Shown piece after piece: positions 9,853 through 17,422 of a DNA stretch of 64,000 nucleotides (positions within the stretch are counted from its first letter, which is position 1; every line of letters starts with the position of its first letter). Origin of the DNA: a virus. The translations under genes were made by a program, and so were the position numbers. A model generated the notes under the pieces. That model was given only the letters and a program-made list of their open reading frames with translations. It ran no database searches and was not told the origin of the DNA. The DNA lies in IMG/VR virus record IMGVR_UViG_3300010157_000032, positions 101,316 through 165,315 of that record; one strand, given 5' to 3'.

Positions 9853-9871
9853 ATAGTGTACAATACACTAT
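9853..9871 (+). promoter_or_regulatory. Perfect palindrome over a possible -10 box
   Basis: ATAGTGTA, a 3-base loop CAA, then TACACTAT form a perfect 8-bp inverted repeat. A possible -10 (TACAAT, 9859-9864) lies inside it with TCAACA 17 bp upstream. It is the only gap between the tail genes and the glycosyltransferase run, 11 nt before the ATG at 9882. It could be an operator, a small hairpin, or both. No U-tract follows, so it is a poor terminator. Confidence 0.4.
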
Positions 9872-9881
9872 GGAGTCGTCT

Positions 9882-10232
9882 ATGGATGAAAGAATCGAAA
9901 AAGCATTTAACGTTGCTAATTATATGGCAACTCTGTCTAATCAGCGCAAGGTCGCATTAGAAGAATTTAATCAAAAATTATTGTTTTACATAAATGGTGC
10001 AACATTTTTAATTACACTAGAGTTAATTAATTTTACAAAAATGTCACTAGATCTCGGACGTAATAGTGATGTTCCGTTTTTGGACATAAACAATTTACCT
10101 GTTAATATCGTTGATGTTACAGAATTTTTTACAACTATCACTGATCAGTATTTTGAAGCGTTAAACGAGTATTCAGTTAAGTTTAACGAAATTAAATCTA
10201 AAAGAAAAATTTCGGATATCGTTGAACTATGA
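9882..10232 (+). CDS. Small conserved phage protein
   Basis: 116 residues from ATG 9882, chosen over the ATG at 9870 because GGAG at 9872-9875 is correctly spaced only for the later start. The sequence is mostly helical, with a hydrophobic middle (LLFYINGATFLITLELIN) and a charged C-terminus (FNEIKSKRKISDIVEL). The stop overlaps the next start (ATGA), so it is translated with the glycosyltransferase-like genes. I do not recognise the family. A structural or chaperone-like role for the fibres is possible but not supported. Confidence 0.55.
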   Translation: MDERIEKAFNVANYMATLSNQRKVALEEFNQKLLFYINGATFLITLELINFTKMSLDLGRNSDVPFLDINNLPVNIVDVTEFFTTITDQYFEALNEYSVKFNEIKSKRKISDIVEL

Positions 10233-11074
10233 AAGGTGCAGTAATATTTGCTCAAAATAATAGCAAAATTGATTACATCAAAATGGCAGTATATTCTGCT
10301 TCTAAAGTTATTGAACATTTAGATATTCCGGTATCAGTTGTAACTGACGACAAAAACTTTTTGCTATCTAAATATCCGGATAATCCTTTTGATCAAATTA
10401 TTGAAATTCCTAAAGATAGTTCGACCCAGGTAAAAAAATTCAGCGACGGAGCACTAGCATCGACTATGCTAGAATGGAAAAATTCCTCAAGAGGACAAAT
10501 TTATAATTTATCTCCGTATGAAAAAACTCTAGTAATCGACAGCGATTATATTATAAATTCTAGCATACTAAAACCTGCTCTTGACAACGATCAAGATTTA
10601 CAATTATATAAAAGTTCCTTCGACTTAGCTGGATGGAAACGTTCAAATGAATTTGATAGAATAACACAATACAGTATTCCTTTTTACTGGGCTACGGTAT
10701 TTGTATTTCAAAAAAACGTATTTACAGAAGCATTCTTTAATATTGTTGCGTATATAAAATCAAATTGGCATTACTATAGAATGTTGTACAATATTGAATC
10801 TAATAATTTTAGAAATGATTTTGCATTTAGTATTGCAATCCATATTATGAATGGAAGCACAAATGGTACATTTGCAACTAATCTTCCGGGAACAATGGTA
10901 TACACTTTGGATAAAGATGTGCTAGTTAGCACTGATGCAAATAAGATGAAATTTTTAGTTGAAAAGAAAAATCATCTTGGAGAATATACACTTGTTAAAA
11001 CTCATGGCCTTGATGTCCATGTAATGAATAAATCAAGTCTAACTAGATTTATTGATGGAGGTTCTGGTGTCTAA
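10229..11074 (+). CDS. GT-A glycosyltransferase-like protein (first pair)
   Basis: 281 residues, start overlapping the previous stop (ATGA). The N-terminus (GAVIFAQNN, YIKMAVYSA, VSVVTDDKNF) reads like the nucleotide-binding strand order of a GT-A fold, and YEKTLVIDSDYIINSS around residue 105 supplies a DxD-type metal/sugar-nucleotide motif (DSD). It is paralogous to the next gene, which has SPYEETIVLDTDML at the same place. The substrate is unknown; position after the fibre genes suggests sugar transfer to virion protein or to a host surface component. The catalytic assignment is an inference from motif and fold pattern. Confidence 0.6.
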   Translation: MKGAVIFAQNNSKIDYIKMAVYSASKVIEHLDIPVSVVTDDKNFLLSKYPDNPFDQIIEIPKDSSTQVKKFSDGALASTMLEWKNSSRGQIYNLSPYEKTLVIDSDYIINSSILKPALDNDQDLQLYKSSFDLAGWKRSNEFDRITQYSIPFYWATVFVFQKNVFTEAFFNIVAYIKSNWHYYRMLYNIESNNFRNDFAFSIAIHIMNGSTNGTFATNLPGTMVYTLDKDVLVSTDANKMKFLVEKKNHLGEYTLVKTHGLDVHVMNKSSLTRFIDGGSGV

Positions 11075-11906
11075 GGGATTTTTAGTACTAGCTCAAAATA
11101 CTGATACTGTTGACTATGTACAACAGGCTTACGCATTGGCCCTATCAATTAAGTATAGTCAAACAGATATAACGGCAATATCAATTGCAACCAACGATCC
11201 AGTTCCTAAAAAATATCAAAAAGTATTTGATCAAATAATCCCAATACCTTGGGTAGATGATACTGCTACTAGATTTCGAAGTGAAAACCGTTGGAAACTG
11301 TTTCATATAAGTCCCTATGAAGAAACAATTGTATTAGATACTGACATGCTACTATTAGGCGATATTAAATCCTGGTGGGATTTTTGCAGTAATTTTGACT
11401 TACAGTTTTGTTCACAAATAACTAATTACAAACTAGATACAGTAGTTGATACTTATCACAGGAAAGCGTTCATTGCCAATGGATTGCCTAGTCCATATTT
11501 TGCGTTACATTATTTTAAAAAAACAGAACTAGCATTAAATTTTTATAAAACATTAGAATTTGTAGTGAATAATTGGGAACTATGCTATGGCAAATTTGCT
11601 CCTAAGGAATACCAAAATTGGTTAAGCATGGATCTAGCTTCAGCAATTGCCATTGATATGCTTGGCATATCTGAACAAGTAATTAATAATAAAAACCCAA
11701 TGGAGTTTGCACATATGAAAACACCAATACAGGGAATAATACCTATACCTAAAAGTTGGCAGGACGTTGTTACATGTTATTTAAATAATAACGGTGAGCT
11801 AATTGTTGGAAACATCAAACAAAATAAATTGTTTCATTATGTAGAAAAAGACTTTATTGATAATCGCATGTTATCTAAATTATCGGGATTAGTGTATGGT
11901 TCGTAA
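11067..11906 (+). CDS. GT-A glycosyltransferase-like protein (second of pair)
   Basis: 279 residues starting at GTG 11067, chosen because GGAGG at 11057-11061 lies 5 nt upstream; this overlaps the preceding gene by 8 nt. It shares with the preceding protein the order VLAQNTDTVDYVQQAYALAL, then SPYEETIVLDTDMLLLGDI (DxD motif DTD). The C-terminal half is Trp/Tyr-rich, including SWWDFCSNFDLQFCSQ. It is probably a GT-A type transferase of unknown sugar specificity. The start of the following gene overlaps its stop. Confidence 0.6.
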   Translation: MSKGFLVLAQNTDTVDYVQQAYALALSIKYSQTDITAISIATNDPVPKKYQKVFDQIIPIPWVDDTATRFRSENRWKLFHISPYEETIVLDTDMLLLGDIKSWWDFCSNFDLQFCSQITNYKLDTVVDTYHRKAFIANGLPSPYFALHYFKKTELALNFYKTLEFVVNNWELCYGKFAPKEYQNWLSMDLASAIAIDMLGISEQVINNKNPMEFAHMKTPIQGIIPIPKSWQDVVTCYLNNNGELIVGNIKQNKLFHYVEKDFIDNRMLSKLSGLVYGS

Positions 11907-12471
11907 GTACAAAGCTCCTGTGCCTAAATTTTACTTGCATTATGATAAATCTACCGGCAGGATTTTTTCAGCGTCAAACGAAAAACAAAATGAGAATTTC
12001 CTTGAAGTACCTCAAGCCGAATATAACGATTTTATAACAGGTAAGAAAAAGTTTTTTGACTATATTATTGGCAATATAAAAGTTCCAGGCAAGCGAGCTT
12101 ACACTGGATTAATACCAAAAGCTGATCATACTGTTGTATCTAGAAACAGTGTATTAGAATGGATTATAGATGCTCCTAATAAATCAACTGATTTAACAGT
12201 AACATGGGATAAAAATCGTTGGGGATTTAGTTTATCGGACAAGTGTAAAAAATCTATAGGAACTGATCCGATTGCTAATTTAGTTTTTTTTGTTATGTTA
12301 GAAAACAATTTTAATTTTTTAATTAGAACTATTGTATTAGATTCTAAACAATTATTAGAACAGCCTATAGTAAATATTGCATTTGACACTAAATTTGAAA
12401 ATGATATAAAACTGATTACGATTGCATCAAAGGCAGTCTTTGATTCGTATGGATTATTAATTAATGATTAA
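11896..12471 (+). CDS. Conserved phage protein of unknown function
   Basis: 191 residues; ATG at 11896 lies inside the end of the preceding gene and the stop lies past the next start (12464), so it is translationally coupled on both sides. The N-terminus (KAPVPKFYLHYDKSTGRIFS) is followed by a mixed alpha/beta sequence without a recognisable motif, membrane segment or signal. It sits in the middle of four glycosyltransferase-like genes and may serve the same process, which is inferred from context only. Confidence 0.55.
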   Translation: MVRKYKAPVPKFYLHYDKSTGRIFSASNEKQNENFLEVPQAEYNDFITGKKKFFDYIIGNIKVPGKRAYTGLIPKADHTVVSRNSVLEWIIDAPNKSTDLTVTWDKNRWGFSLSDKCKKSIGTDPIANLVFFVMLENNFNFLIRTIVLDSKQLLEQPIVNIAFDTKFENDIKLITIASKAVFDSYGLLIND

Positions 12472-13354
12472 AATTATAGAACAAGATATTATTTTTCTCA
12501 GCTATGATGAACCTAATGCTGAAAAAAACTATGCCGATTTGTTGACCAAAGCACCTTGGGCAAAGCGTGTACACGGAGTAAAAGGCAGTGATGCCGCACA
12601 CAAAGCCTGCGCCGCGTTGAGTGAGACTGAATACTTTGTTACTGTAGATGCAGATAATATAATAGATCCTAAGTTTTTAGAAGTTGAAATTGATTTAGAA
12701 AAGTTAGGATTAACTAATAAAAATGTGTTTAGCTGGTGCGGGCGAGTTCATGTTAACGGACTTATGTACGGCAATGGCGGGCTTAAATTATGGACACGTG
12801 AGTTTGTCAATAATATGCGCACACACGAAAATAGTGATCCTACTGATGTCAAGGGATTAGTTGAATTCTGCTTTGATGACTTGTATGTACAATTTAATGA
12901 AAACTACAGCGAGAGTTTTACTAATGCCACTCCGTTCCAGGCATGGAGAGCAGGATTCAGAGAAGGTGTAAAAATGTGCTTATTGCAGGGTGCAAAAGCT
13001 AACCATTTAAAAGACATCTGGTGGCAAAATTATCACAGATTATTAATTTGGTGTAATGTAGGCGCTGATGTAAAAAATGGGCTGTGGAGTATGTACGGTG
13101 CTAGAGAAGGATGCTATCGTACCATGTGTACTGATTGGGATTATGCTAATGTTAGAGATTTCGAGTGGCTCACATCTGAGTGGGAAACTACGTACAGTAA
13201 AATTACCGACAAAATGTTGCCTTATGAAATAATGGGAATTGGCGAAACTTTAAAACATGAATACAATTTAGAAATGTCTGATTTAGATAGCGACAGCAGT
13301 AAATTTTTTAAATTAGTTTACAGCAACATCCCAAGGAACTTAAGGCGACTATAA
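12464..13354 (+). CDS. GT-A-like glycosyltransferase family (third)
   Basis: 296 residues. The N-terminus (DIIFLSYDEPNAEKNYADL, then APWAKRVHGVKG) and YFVTVDADNIIDPKFL around residue 60 give a GT-A-like DxD motif (DAD). YGNGGLKLW and the AWRAGFREGVKM segment recur in the next gene, so the two are paralogues and distinct from the pair at 10.2-11.9 kb. T4-like phages often carry this type among virion genes; substrate unknown. Stop and next start share bases (TAATG). Confidence 0.6.
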   Translation: MIKIIEQDIIFLSYDEPNAEKNYADLLTKAPWAKRVHGVKGSDAAHKACAALSETEYFVTVDADNIIDPKFLEVEIDLEKLGLTNKNVFSWCGRVHVNGLMYGNGGLKLWTREFVNNMRTHENSDPTDVKGLVEFCFDDLYVQFNENYSESFTNATPFQAWRAGFREGVKMCLLQGAKANHLKDIWWQNYHRLLIWCNVGADVKNGLWSMYGAREGCYRTMCTDWDYANVRDFEWLTSEWETTYSKITDKMLPYEIMGIGETLKHEYNLEMSDLDSDSSKFFKLVYSNIPRNLRRL

Positions 13355-14046
13355 TGTACGATATTATTTTTATTTCATACAATGAACCAGATGCAGATGC
13401 CAACTTTAATGCACTAAAAGAACGATTTCCTTTAGTCAAGCGTGTTAATGGTATTAAGGGTATACATCAAGCTCATATTGCCGCTGCCAAAAAAAGTTTT
13501 ACTAAAATGATGTGGGTAGTAGATGCAGATGCAGTTGTATTGAATTCTTTTAAATTTGATTATCTAGTACCAGAGTGGGAAACAGATGTAGTACATGTTT
13601 GGCATAGTATTAATCCTATCAACAGTTTATCATATGGATATGGTGGGATAAAGCTATTGCCGAGATCGTTAACAGCAAGAATGAATGTTAACAATCCAGA
13701 TATGACTATGAGTATAAGTAAGAAATTTAAAGTAATGAAAGAAGTTAGCAATATTACTGCATTCAATACTGACGAGTTTACCACTTGGCGATCGGCATTT
13801 CGCGAGTGCGCAAAATTAGCATCTATTAAGGATTCTGAAGCTACTGAACGTTTAGACACATGGTGTAATGTTAGTAATGGACATTACGGAATCTATGCAA
13901 TTGCAGGTGCAGTTGCAGGTAGAAAATACGGTGAAAAAAATGCTGGCAATATACCAGCATTAAGTAAAATCAATGACTTTAAATGGCTAGCTGATCAATT
14001 CAAGAGTCATAGGGAAAATATCAGCAATAACCTTAGCACAGGCTAA
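13354..14046 (+). CDS. GT-A-like glycosyltransferase family (fourth, shorter)
   Basis: 230 residues, a shorter paralogue of the preceding protein (DIIFISYNEPDADANFNAL, VKRVNGIKG, MWVVDADAVVL with DAD, YGYGGIKLLP, TWRSAFREC). It lacks about 65 C-terminal residues of its neighbour. Its last 60 bases overlap the convergently transcribed thyX, so the two mRNAs are antisense there and there is no room for a terminator between them. Confidence 0.6.
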   Translation: MYDIIFISYNEPDADANFNALKERFPLVKRVNGIKGIHQAHIAAAKKSFTKMMWVVDADAVVLNSFKFDYLVPEWETDVVHVWHSINPINSLSYGYGGIKLLPRSLTARMNVNNPDMTMSISKKFKVMKEVSNITAFNTDEFTTWRSAFRECAKLASIKDSEATERLDTWCNVSNGHYGIYAIAGAVAGRKYGEKNAGNIPALSKINDFKWLADQFKSHRENISNNLSTG

Positions 14047-14652
14047 TGCTACTTCTTGATGCTCTTTTTGTGTACCATTAGCACTGCGTAGTTCAATAAA
14101 ATGAATCCAACTGCGTAGTGTACCATTCATATAAATTCTGCTTTCTATAAGACCTTCTGGCAATACTGCTCGAGCTTGTTCTTTGGCAATGCCACGCTCT
14201 ATTGCTTCTTGGTAGATCAAACGGCTATGTTCAATGATGAACTTTTGCTTGGCATCCCACCATGCTTGTAACTCTGTATCGCTTGTGGAAATACTGTTCT
14301 GTCTATTTTTTGTATCTTGGAGTCGTGCTTCTCGCAGTACAAACGACAGGTCTCGAGTAGGATCAGCATATCGCTGACTGAATTCTTGAAAGCTGAAGCT
14401 ACGATGTCTGAGGATCTGTCGTGCAATATCTCTTGTTGTGGAGATTTCAATACAGGCTGAGACCATTTCGAGTGGTGACCAGTGCTGGTGTTTGATGAGG
14501 TATCGGATGAGTTTTTCGGATGTTTCTGTATTGAGTTGATTGGAGGGATTAGACACACGGGCGCAATACGCAATGAGTTCCTGCGCATCTGTGAGGCCCA
14601 AATCTCTAAATTCCGGTGTAGGTTGGGAGTAACTGAGTAGTTGAACATGCAT
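13987..14652 (-). CDS. thyX: Flavin-dependent thymidylate synthase ThyX
   Basis: 221 residues. It makes dTMP from dUMP with methylene-tetrahydrofolate and FAD/NADPH, supplying thymidine for phage DNA. The ThyX signature RHRx7S is intact (R82-H83-R84 ... S92 within RHRSFSFQEFSQRY). A second conserved region near residues 165-185 (QARAVLPEGLIESRIYMNGT) matches the family's substrate-binding segment, and length is normal. It is last in a leftward gene run and overlaps tail-to-tail with the gene ending at 14046. The two start-like ATGs at 14652 and 14648 leave the start uncertain by one or two residues. Confidence 0.95.
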   Translation of the reverse strand: MHVQLLSYSQPTPEFRDLGLTDAQELIAYCARVSNPSNQLNTETSEKLIRYLIKHQHWSPLEMVSACIEISTTRDIARQILRHRSFSFQEFSQRYADPTRDLSFVLREARLQDTKNRQNSISTSDTELQAWWDAKQKFIIEHSRLIYQEAIERGIAKEQARAVLPEGLIESRIYMNGTLRSWIHFIELRSANGTQKEHQEVALACAKVIADIFPMTLELIS

Positions 14653-14655
14653 TAT

Positions 14656-14976
14656 TTATAACTTCTTTTTTTTAAGGAATTTTTGAGTACTACGTTCAAT
14701 ATCTCTTCTAACTTTAACGGTATCTAGTTTAAAATCGACGTTATCTACTTTATCTTCATAATTAACAACTAGTTCAGATAAATTCTTTTCAAAAGCAGGC
14801 CACCCATCACGTTTAATTTCTGGGGTGATTCTTATCTCCCAAGTCTTACCATCTTTAAAATTGACCAGAACGGCATGGAGATACCTAAGAGGTAACACAT
14901 TAAGTTTTACCTCACTGAATACTTCTGGCCAATTTTCTATAAGATCTTTAGAAAGTGATTTACCTAAGTTAGACAA
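14656..14976 (-). CDS. Small conserved phage protein
   Basis: 106 residues, overlapping the preceding gene's stop by 8 nt. Charged, with a central beta-like stretch (PLRYLHAVLVNFKDGKTWEI) and a very basic C-terminus (FLKKKKL). I recognise the type from T4-like environmental phages but not a function. It lies three bases upstream of thyX and is probably co-transcribed with it. Confidence 0.6.
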   Translation of the reverse strand: MSNLGKSLSKDLIENWPEVFSEVKLNVLPLRYLHAVLVNFKDGKTWEIRITPEIKRDGWPAFEKNLSELVVNYEDKVDNVDFKLDTVKVRRDIERSTQKFLKKKKL

Positions 14977-15613
14977 TTTTTTTCTTAGTCGGCGATAGTT
15001 CTTCAGCTCGTCGTCTCATTGCAGCCGCTTCTTTGGCTAACTTATCTGCTTGGCTACGATAAAACTTTGCTTCAGCATCTGGACTATCAAACGATGTTGG
15101 TGTAGCTGTAACAGCTTCAACTTCATTTACACTTGCCGACGTAGTCTTGGCAGCACTATTATCTTTAACTGTCTCAGTAGACTTTGCGACAGTTTTAGCT
15201 GCCTCAGATTCCTGTTCGTCAAATTGTGGCTTGAGAGCAAGATCGTCAACTGACACTCCGCGCTGTTCAGCAATAATTTGATTTAATTCACTCAGTTGTA
15301 TAGTGACACCAGGACTTGGATTCATCTCGATAGAGCTAGTACCCATCTTGAGAAGACGTCCATTTGCATGTAACCATTTAAGCATATTGTTACCATCGCT
15401 GAATGTTGTACGCATCAGTATGTCAGCAAATTCATAAGAATCTTGTCCAGCATGTCCTTCGACTAAATTGATAATACTATTATGATAACTATCATTTAAT
15501 GTATCTGTAGGGATAACCAAGCAACTGCTAGATTCGCCGGGTAGTGTACGATATGCTACTAAACAACGCTGTTTAGTTGATATTACACGACCTACGTGTT
15601 TAAGTTCAGCCAT
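14969..15613 (-). CDS. Conserved phage protein with charged C-terminal tail
   Basis: 214 residues from ATG 15613, chosen because AGGAG lies 7 nt upstream; a longer reading from 15664 has no ribosome binding site. The N-terminal 120 residues (HVGRVISTKQRCLVAYRTLP, then GESSSCLVIPTDTL) look like a folded domain. The rest is Ala/Glu/Thr/Lys-rich, probably disordered, ending in a short coiled coil (DKLAKEAAAMRRRAEEL). Function unknown; conserved beside the next two genes in related phages as I recall. Confidence 0.6.
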   Translation of the reverse strand: MAELKHVGRVISTKQRCLVAYRTLPGESSSCLVIPTDTLNDSYHNSIINLVEGHAGQDSYEFADILMRTTFSDGNNMLKWLHANGRLLKMGTSSIEMNPSPGVTIQLSELNQIIAEQRGVSVDDLALKPQFDEQESEAAKTVAKSTETVKDNSAAKTTSASVNEVEAVTATPTSFDSPDAEAKFYRSQADKLAKEAAAMRRRAEELSPTKKKIV

Positions 15614-15614
15614 A

Positions 15615-15860
15615 TTATGCTCCTGTTGGTGCGGCAGCTTTCTGTGCTTCTGCTTGTTTAGCAACTGTTGCTAAAAATGATTCTAGCTTGGTGTATGTTT
15701 GCCCAACAGCTACCATTTCATTTGGTTTAAATGCACCACGTGAACTAGCAATATCGATAATGATTTTCATGGCATTAAGGTCATTAATTGTTAGTTCATT
15801 TGAATTTTCTCCGCCTTGAGCTTGTGATTGCTCTTGCGTATCTTGTACTGTATCAGTCAT
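15615..15860 (-). CDS. Small conserved acidic phage protein
   Basis: 81 residues from ATG 15860 (AAAGGAGATATT precedes it). The N-terminus is Gln/Glu-rich; the core, ELTINDLNAMKIIIDIASSR followed by GAFKPNEMVAVGQTYTKLES, is helical and of a kind found in T4-like environmental phages beside the VWA/MoxR genes. It ends 1 nt before the next gene. A copy of a 22-nt promoter-like repeat lies just upstream (15873-15894). Function unknown. Confidence 0.65.
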   Translation of the reverse strand: MTDTVQDTQEQSQAQGGENSNELTINDLNAMKIIIDIASSRGAFKPNEMVAVGQTYTKLESFLATVAKQAEAQKAAAPTGA

Positions 15861-15872
15861 AATATCTCCTTT

Positions 15873-15894
15873 GAATGTACGTATATAATTATCT
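15873..15894 (-). repeat. 22-nt promoter-like element, copy 1
   Basis: On the minus strand this reads GATAATTATATACGTACATT plus flanks. It matches 19 of 22 positions of the two identical copies at 19316-19337 and 20085-20106. All three lie 13-39 nt upstream of a minus-strand start codon. The left part resembles an ATAAATA late promoter (here ATAATTA). Probably a phage-specific middle or late promoter. Confidence 0.5.
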
Positions 15895-16176
15895 CTGTTG
15901 CAAATACGGACATGCGATTGTGAAGAAACTGAGTTCTTTCTCTGACTCAAATCCAATATGCGTATTATAGACTATTGTGTTAGTATTGTCTAGGGCAATA
16001 CCTTGCCCTATATAATACCTGTTGTTTAGATTGGATATAATCCAATGGTCGATCTTTTTAATCAACCCTGGATTATATCTGTCTAAGTTTGTATATTTAA
16101 AATGCGGGCAGGCAAAATCAACCCTTCTTAAATTAAAATAATTTAAGGGATTTGGCTTACCATTTTTTAAACTCAT
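15889..16176 (-). CDS. Small conserved phage protein
   Basis: 95 residues; ATGA overlap with the stop of the VWA gene shows translational coupling. The sequence has aromatic and basic patches (FNLRRVDFACPHFKYTNLDR, DHWIISNLNNRYYIGQG) and two Cys near the ends (positions 23 and 89). No catalytic motif is visible. A short DNA- or RNA-binding role is possible but unsupported. Confidence 0.6.
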   Translation of the reverse strand: MSLKNGKPNPLNYFNLRRVDFACPHFKYTNLDRYNPGLIKKIDHWIISNLNNRYYIGQGIALDNTNTIVYNTHIGFESEKELSFFTIACPYLQQR

Positions 16177-17348
16177 GCGGTTTCTACCGCTTCTTCATAA
16201 TATGCATGTTCGCCCCAAGGCGGCACGATTTTATCATTGCCGTGGATGATGAACACTGTATCACAGTAATTTTCATCTCCCCAACTACTATAAGGATAAC
16301 CATCTGTAAACATGATAAACTTTTTAGGGTTAATATCGTGTTCCTTCATATAATTCCAATTGGCATCAAAATCGGTACCACCGCCACCCATCACTTCGTA
16401 GTCATCGAACTCGTCCATTGAGTAGCCGTCAAAATCTGCTTCGTTGTACACACGGGTATCAAAGCACCAAACTTTAATTTTAAAGTCTTTGTATTCTTGC
16501 ATAATACCTTTGATCTCTGACAAGAAATCTTTTGCCTGCTCGTCTCCAATTGAACCTGACATATCAATTGCAATACAAATATCAATAGTTTCTTCGTAGT
16601 TAGTTCCAGGCAAAATTGCACTCATGTGCCATCCCTTACGGTTAGGGCGCATAAATGTGTAGTCATTCTTAATTGTACTTTGGATTTGTTGACGCAGAAT
16701 CTCACGCCAGTTCATTTTTGCTTCTGTAAGTTCTTTAATCATGCGCTGTACACTAGCCGGAGTATTTCCCGCACCCGCTGCCTGTGCCGCTTGCATAGTT
16801 GCTTCGCGAACCTCGTCACGAATCTGCTTCATTTCTTCTTTAGTGTACTTTGGCTGTCCGTCTTTACCTTTAGGTCCAGTCCAATCAATGTGATCATCTA
16901 GCAATTGACCAATATCAATCTTATCAGCATTATCATACAACTCGTCGTAGATTTCTTCAGCACCTTTGCCGTAGTATTTTGGATCGTTGTAGATATTAAT
17001 CTCTGGAGGTTGTTCTCCAATACGATCTCGAGTCAATTGTCCGTTTACGCAATAGTCAGCCGCGGCATTCCAAATCTTACGGTCTCTATTTTCCACACGA
17101 CCCATGTGATCAAAAACATTATGAAGAATCTCGTGTGCAATAACGAACTCTACTTGCTTAGTAGTCATTGGTGCAAAAAAATCACGATTAAAATAGATAG
17201 TACGGCCATCTGTTGCCGCAGTCATACACCACTCGGTGGCTTCTTCAATTTTAAGACGTGTAGCCATATTGCCAAAGAACGGATGACGAAGTAGCAAACC
17301 TACTCGTGCTACAATAATTTTATCGATGATTGGATCTACATGTGACAT
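16173..17348 (-). CDS. Metallopeptidase-like domain plus VWA domain protein
   Basis: 391 residues. The N-terminal part has a zinc metalloprotease-like motif AHEILHNVFDH (H72, E73, H76, H81). The C-terminal part is a von Willebrand A domain with a MIDAS motif DMSGS at 262-266 and FTDGYPYSSWG further on. This layout matches the VWA/DUF2201 partners of MoxR ATPases. The MoxR ATPase gene is directly upstream. Together they probably act as a chaperone-like complex that remodels a metal-dependent target; the target is unknown. A near-consensus promoter (17379-17407) lies in the gap before the ATG. Confidence 0.85.
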   Translation of the reverse strand: MSHVDPIIDKIIVARVGLLLRHPFFGNMATRLKIEEATEWCMTAATDGRTIYFNRDFFAPMTTKQVEFVIAHEILHNVFDHMGRVENRDRKIWNAAADYCVNGQLTRDRIGEQPPEINIYNDPKYYGKGAEEIYDELYDNADKIDIGQLLDDHIDWTGPKGKDGQPKYTKEEMKQIRDEVREATMQAAQAAGAGNTPASVQRMIKELTEAKMNWREILRQQIQSTIKNDYTFMRPNRKGWHMSAILPGTNYEETIDICIAIDMSGSIGDEQAKDFLSEIKGIMQEYKDFKIKVWCFDTRVYNEADFDGYSMDEFDDYEVMGGGGTDFDANWNYMKEHDINPKKFIMFTDGYPYSSWGDENYCDTVFIIHGNDKIVPPWGEHAYYEEAVETA

Positions 17349-17378
17349 ATCTGCTCCTAAATGTTTTACTATGTATAT

Positions 17379-17407
17379 AGTATAACACCTCCCGAAGGAG
17401 GTGTCAA
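17379..17407 (-). promoter_or_regulatory. Sigma70-type promoter overlapping a UUCG hairpin
   Basis: Minus strand: TTGACA (17402-17407), 17-bp spacer, TATACT (17379-17384), driving the VWA gene at 17348. The spacer and last three bases of the -35 form a perfect 8-bp hairpin, ACACCTCC-TTCG-GGAGGTGT (17385-17404). In RNA from the upstream MoxR gene this is a very stable C(UUCG)G tetraloop. There is no U-tract, so it may be a weak terminator, an mRNA 3' end stabiliser, or an operator. Confidence 0.75.
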
Positions 17408-17422
17408 ATACAGCTAACTCGA

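Noticed and set aside
14217-14648. Long open frame of 143 codons on the minus strand overlapping thyX
   Set aside because: Shadow of thyX in another frame; ThyX motifs are intact in the chosen frame and the alternative has a composition unlike any protein family.
14653-14660. Perfect T4 late promoter core TATAAATA on the minus strand before thyX
   Set aside because: It is directly next to the ATG at 14652, so transcription would start inside thyX; it is also part of the end of the upstream reading frame. Chance match is likely.
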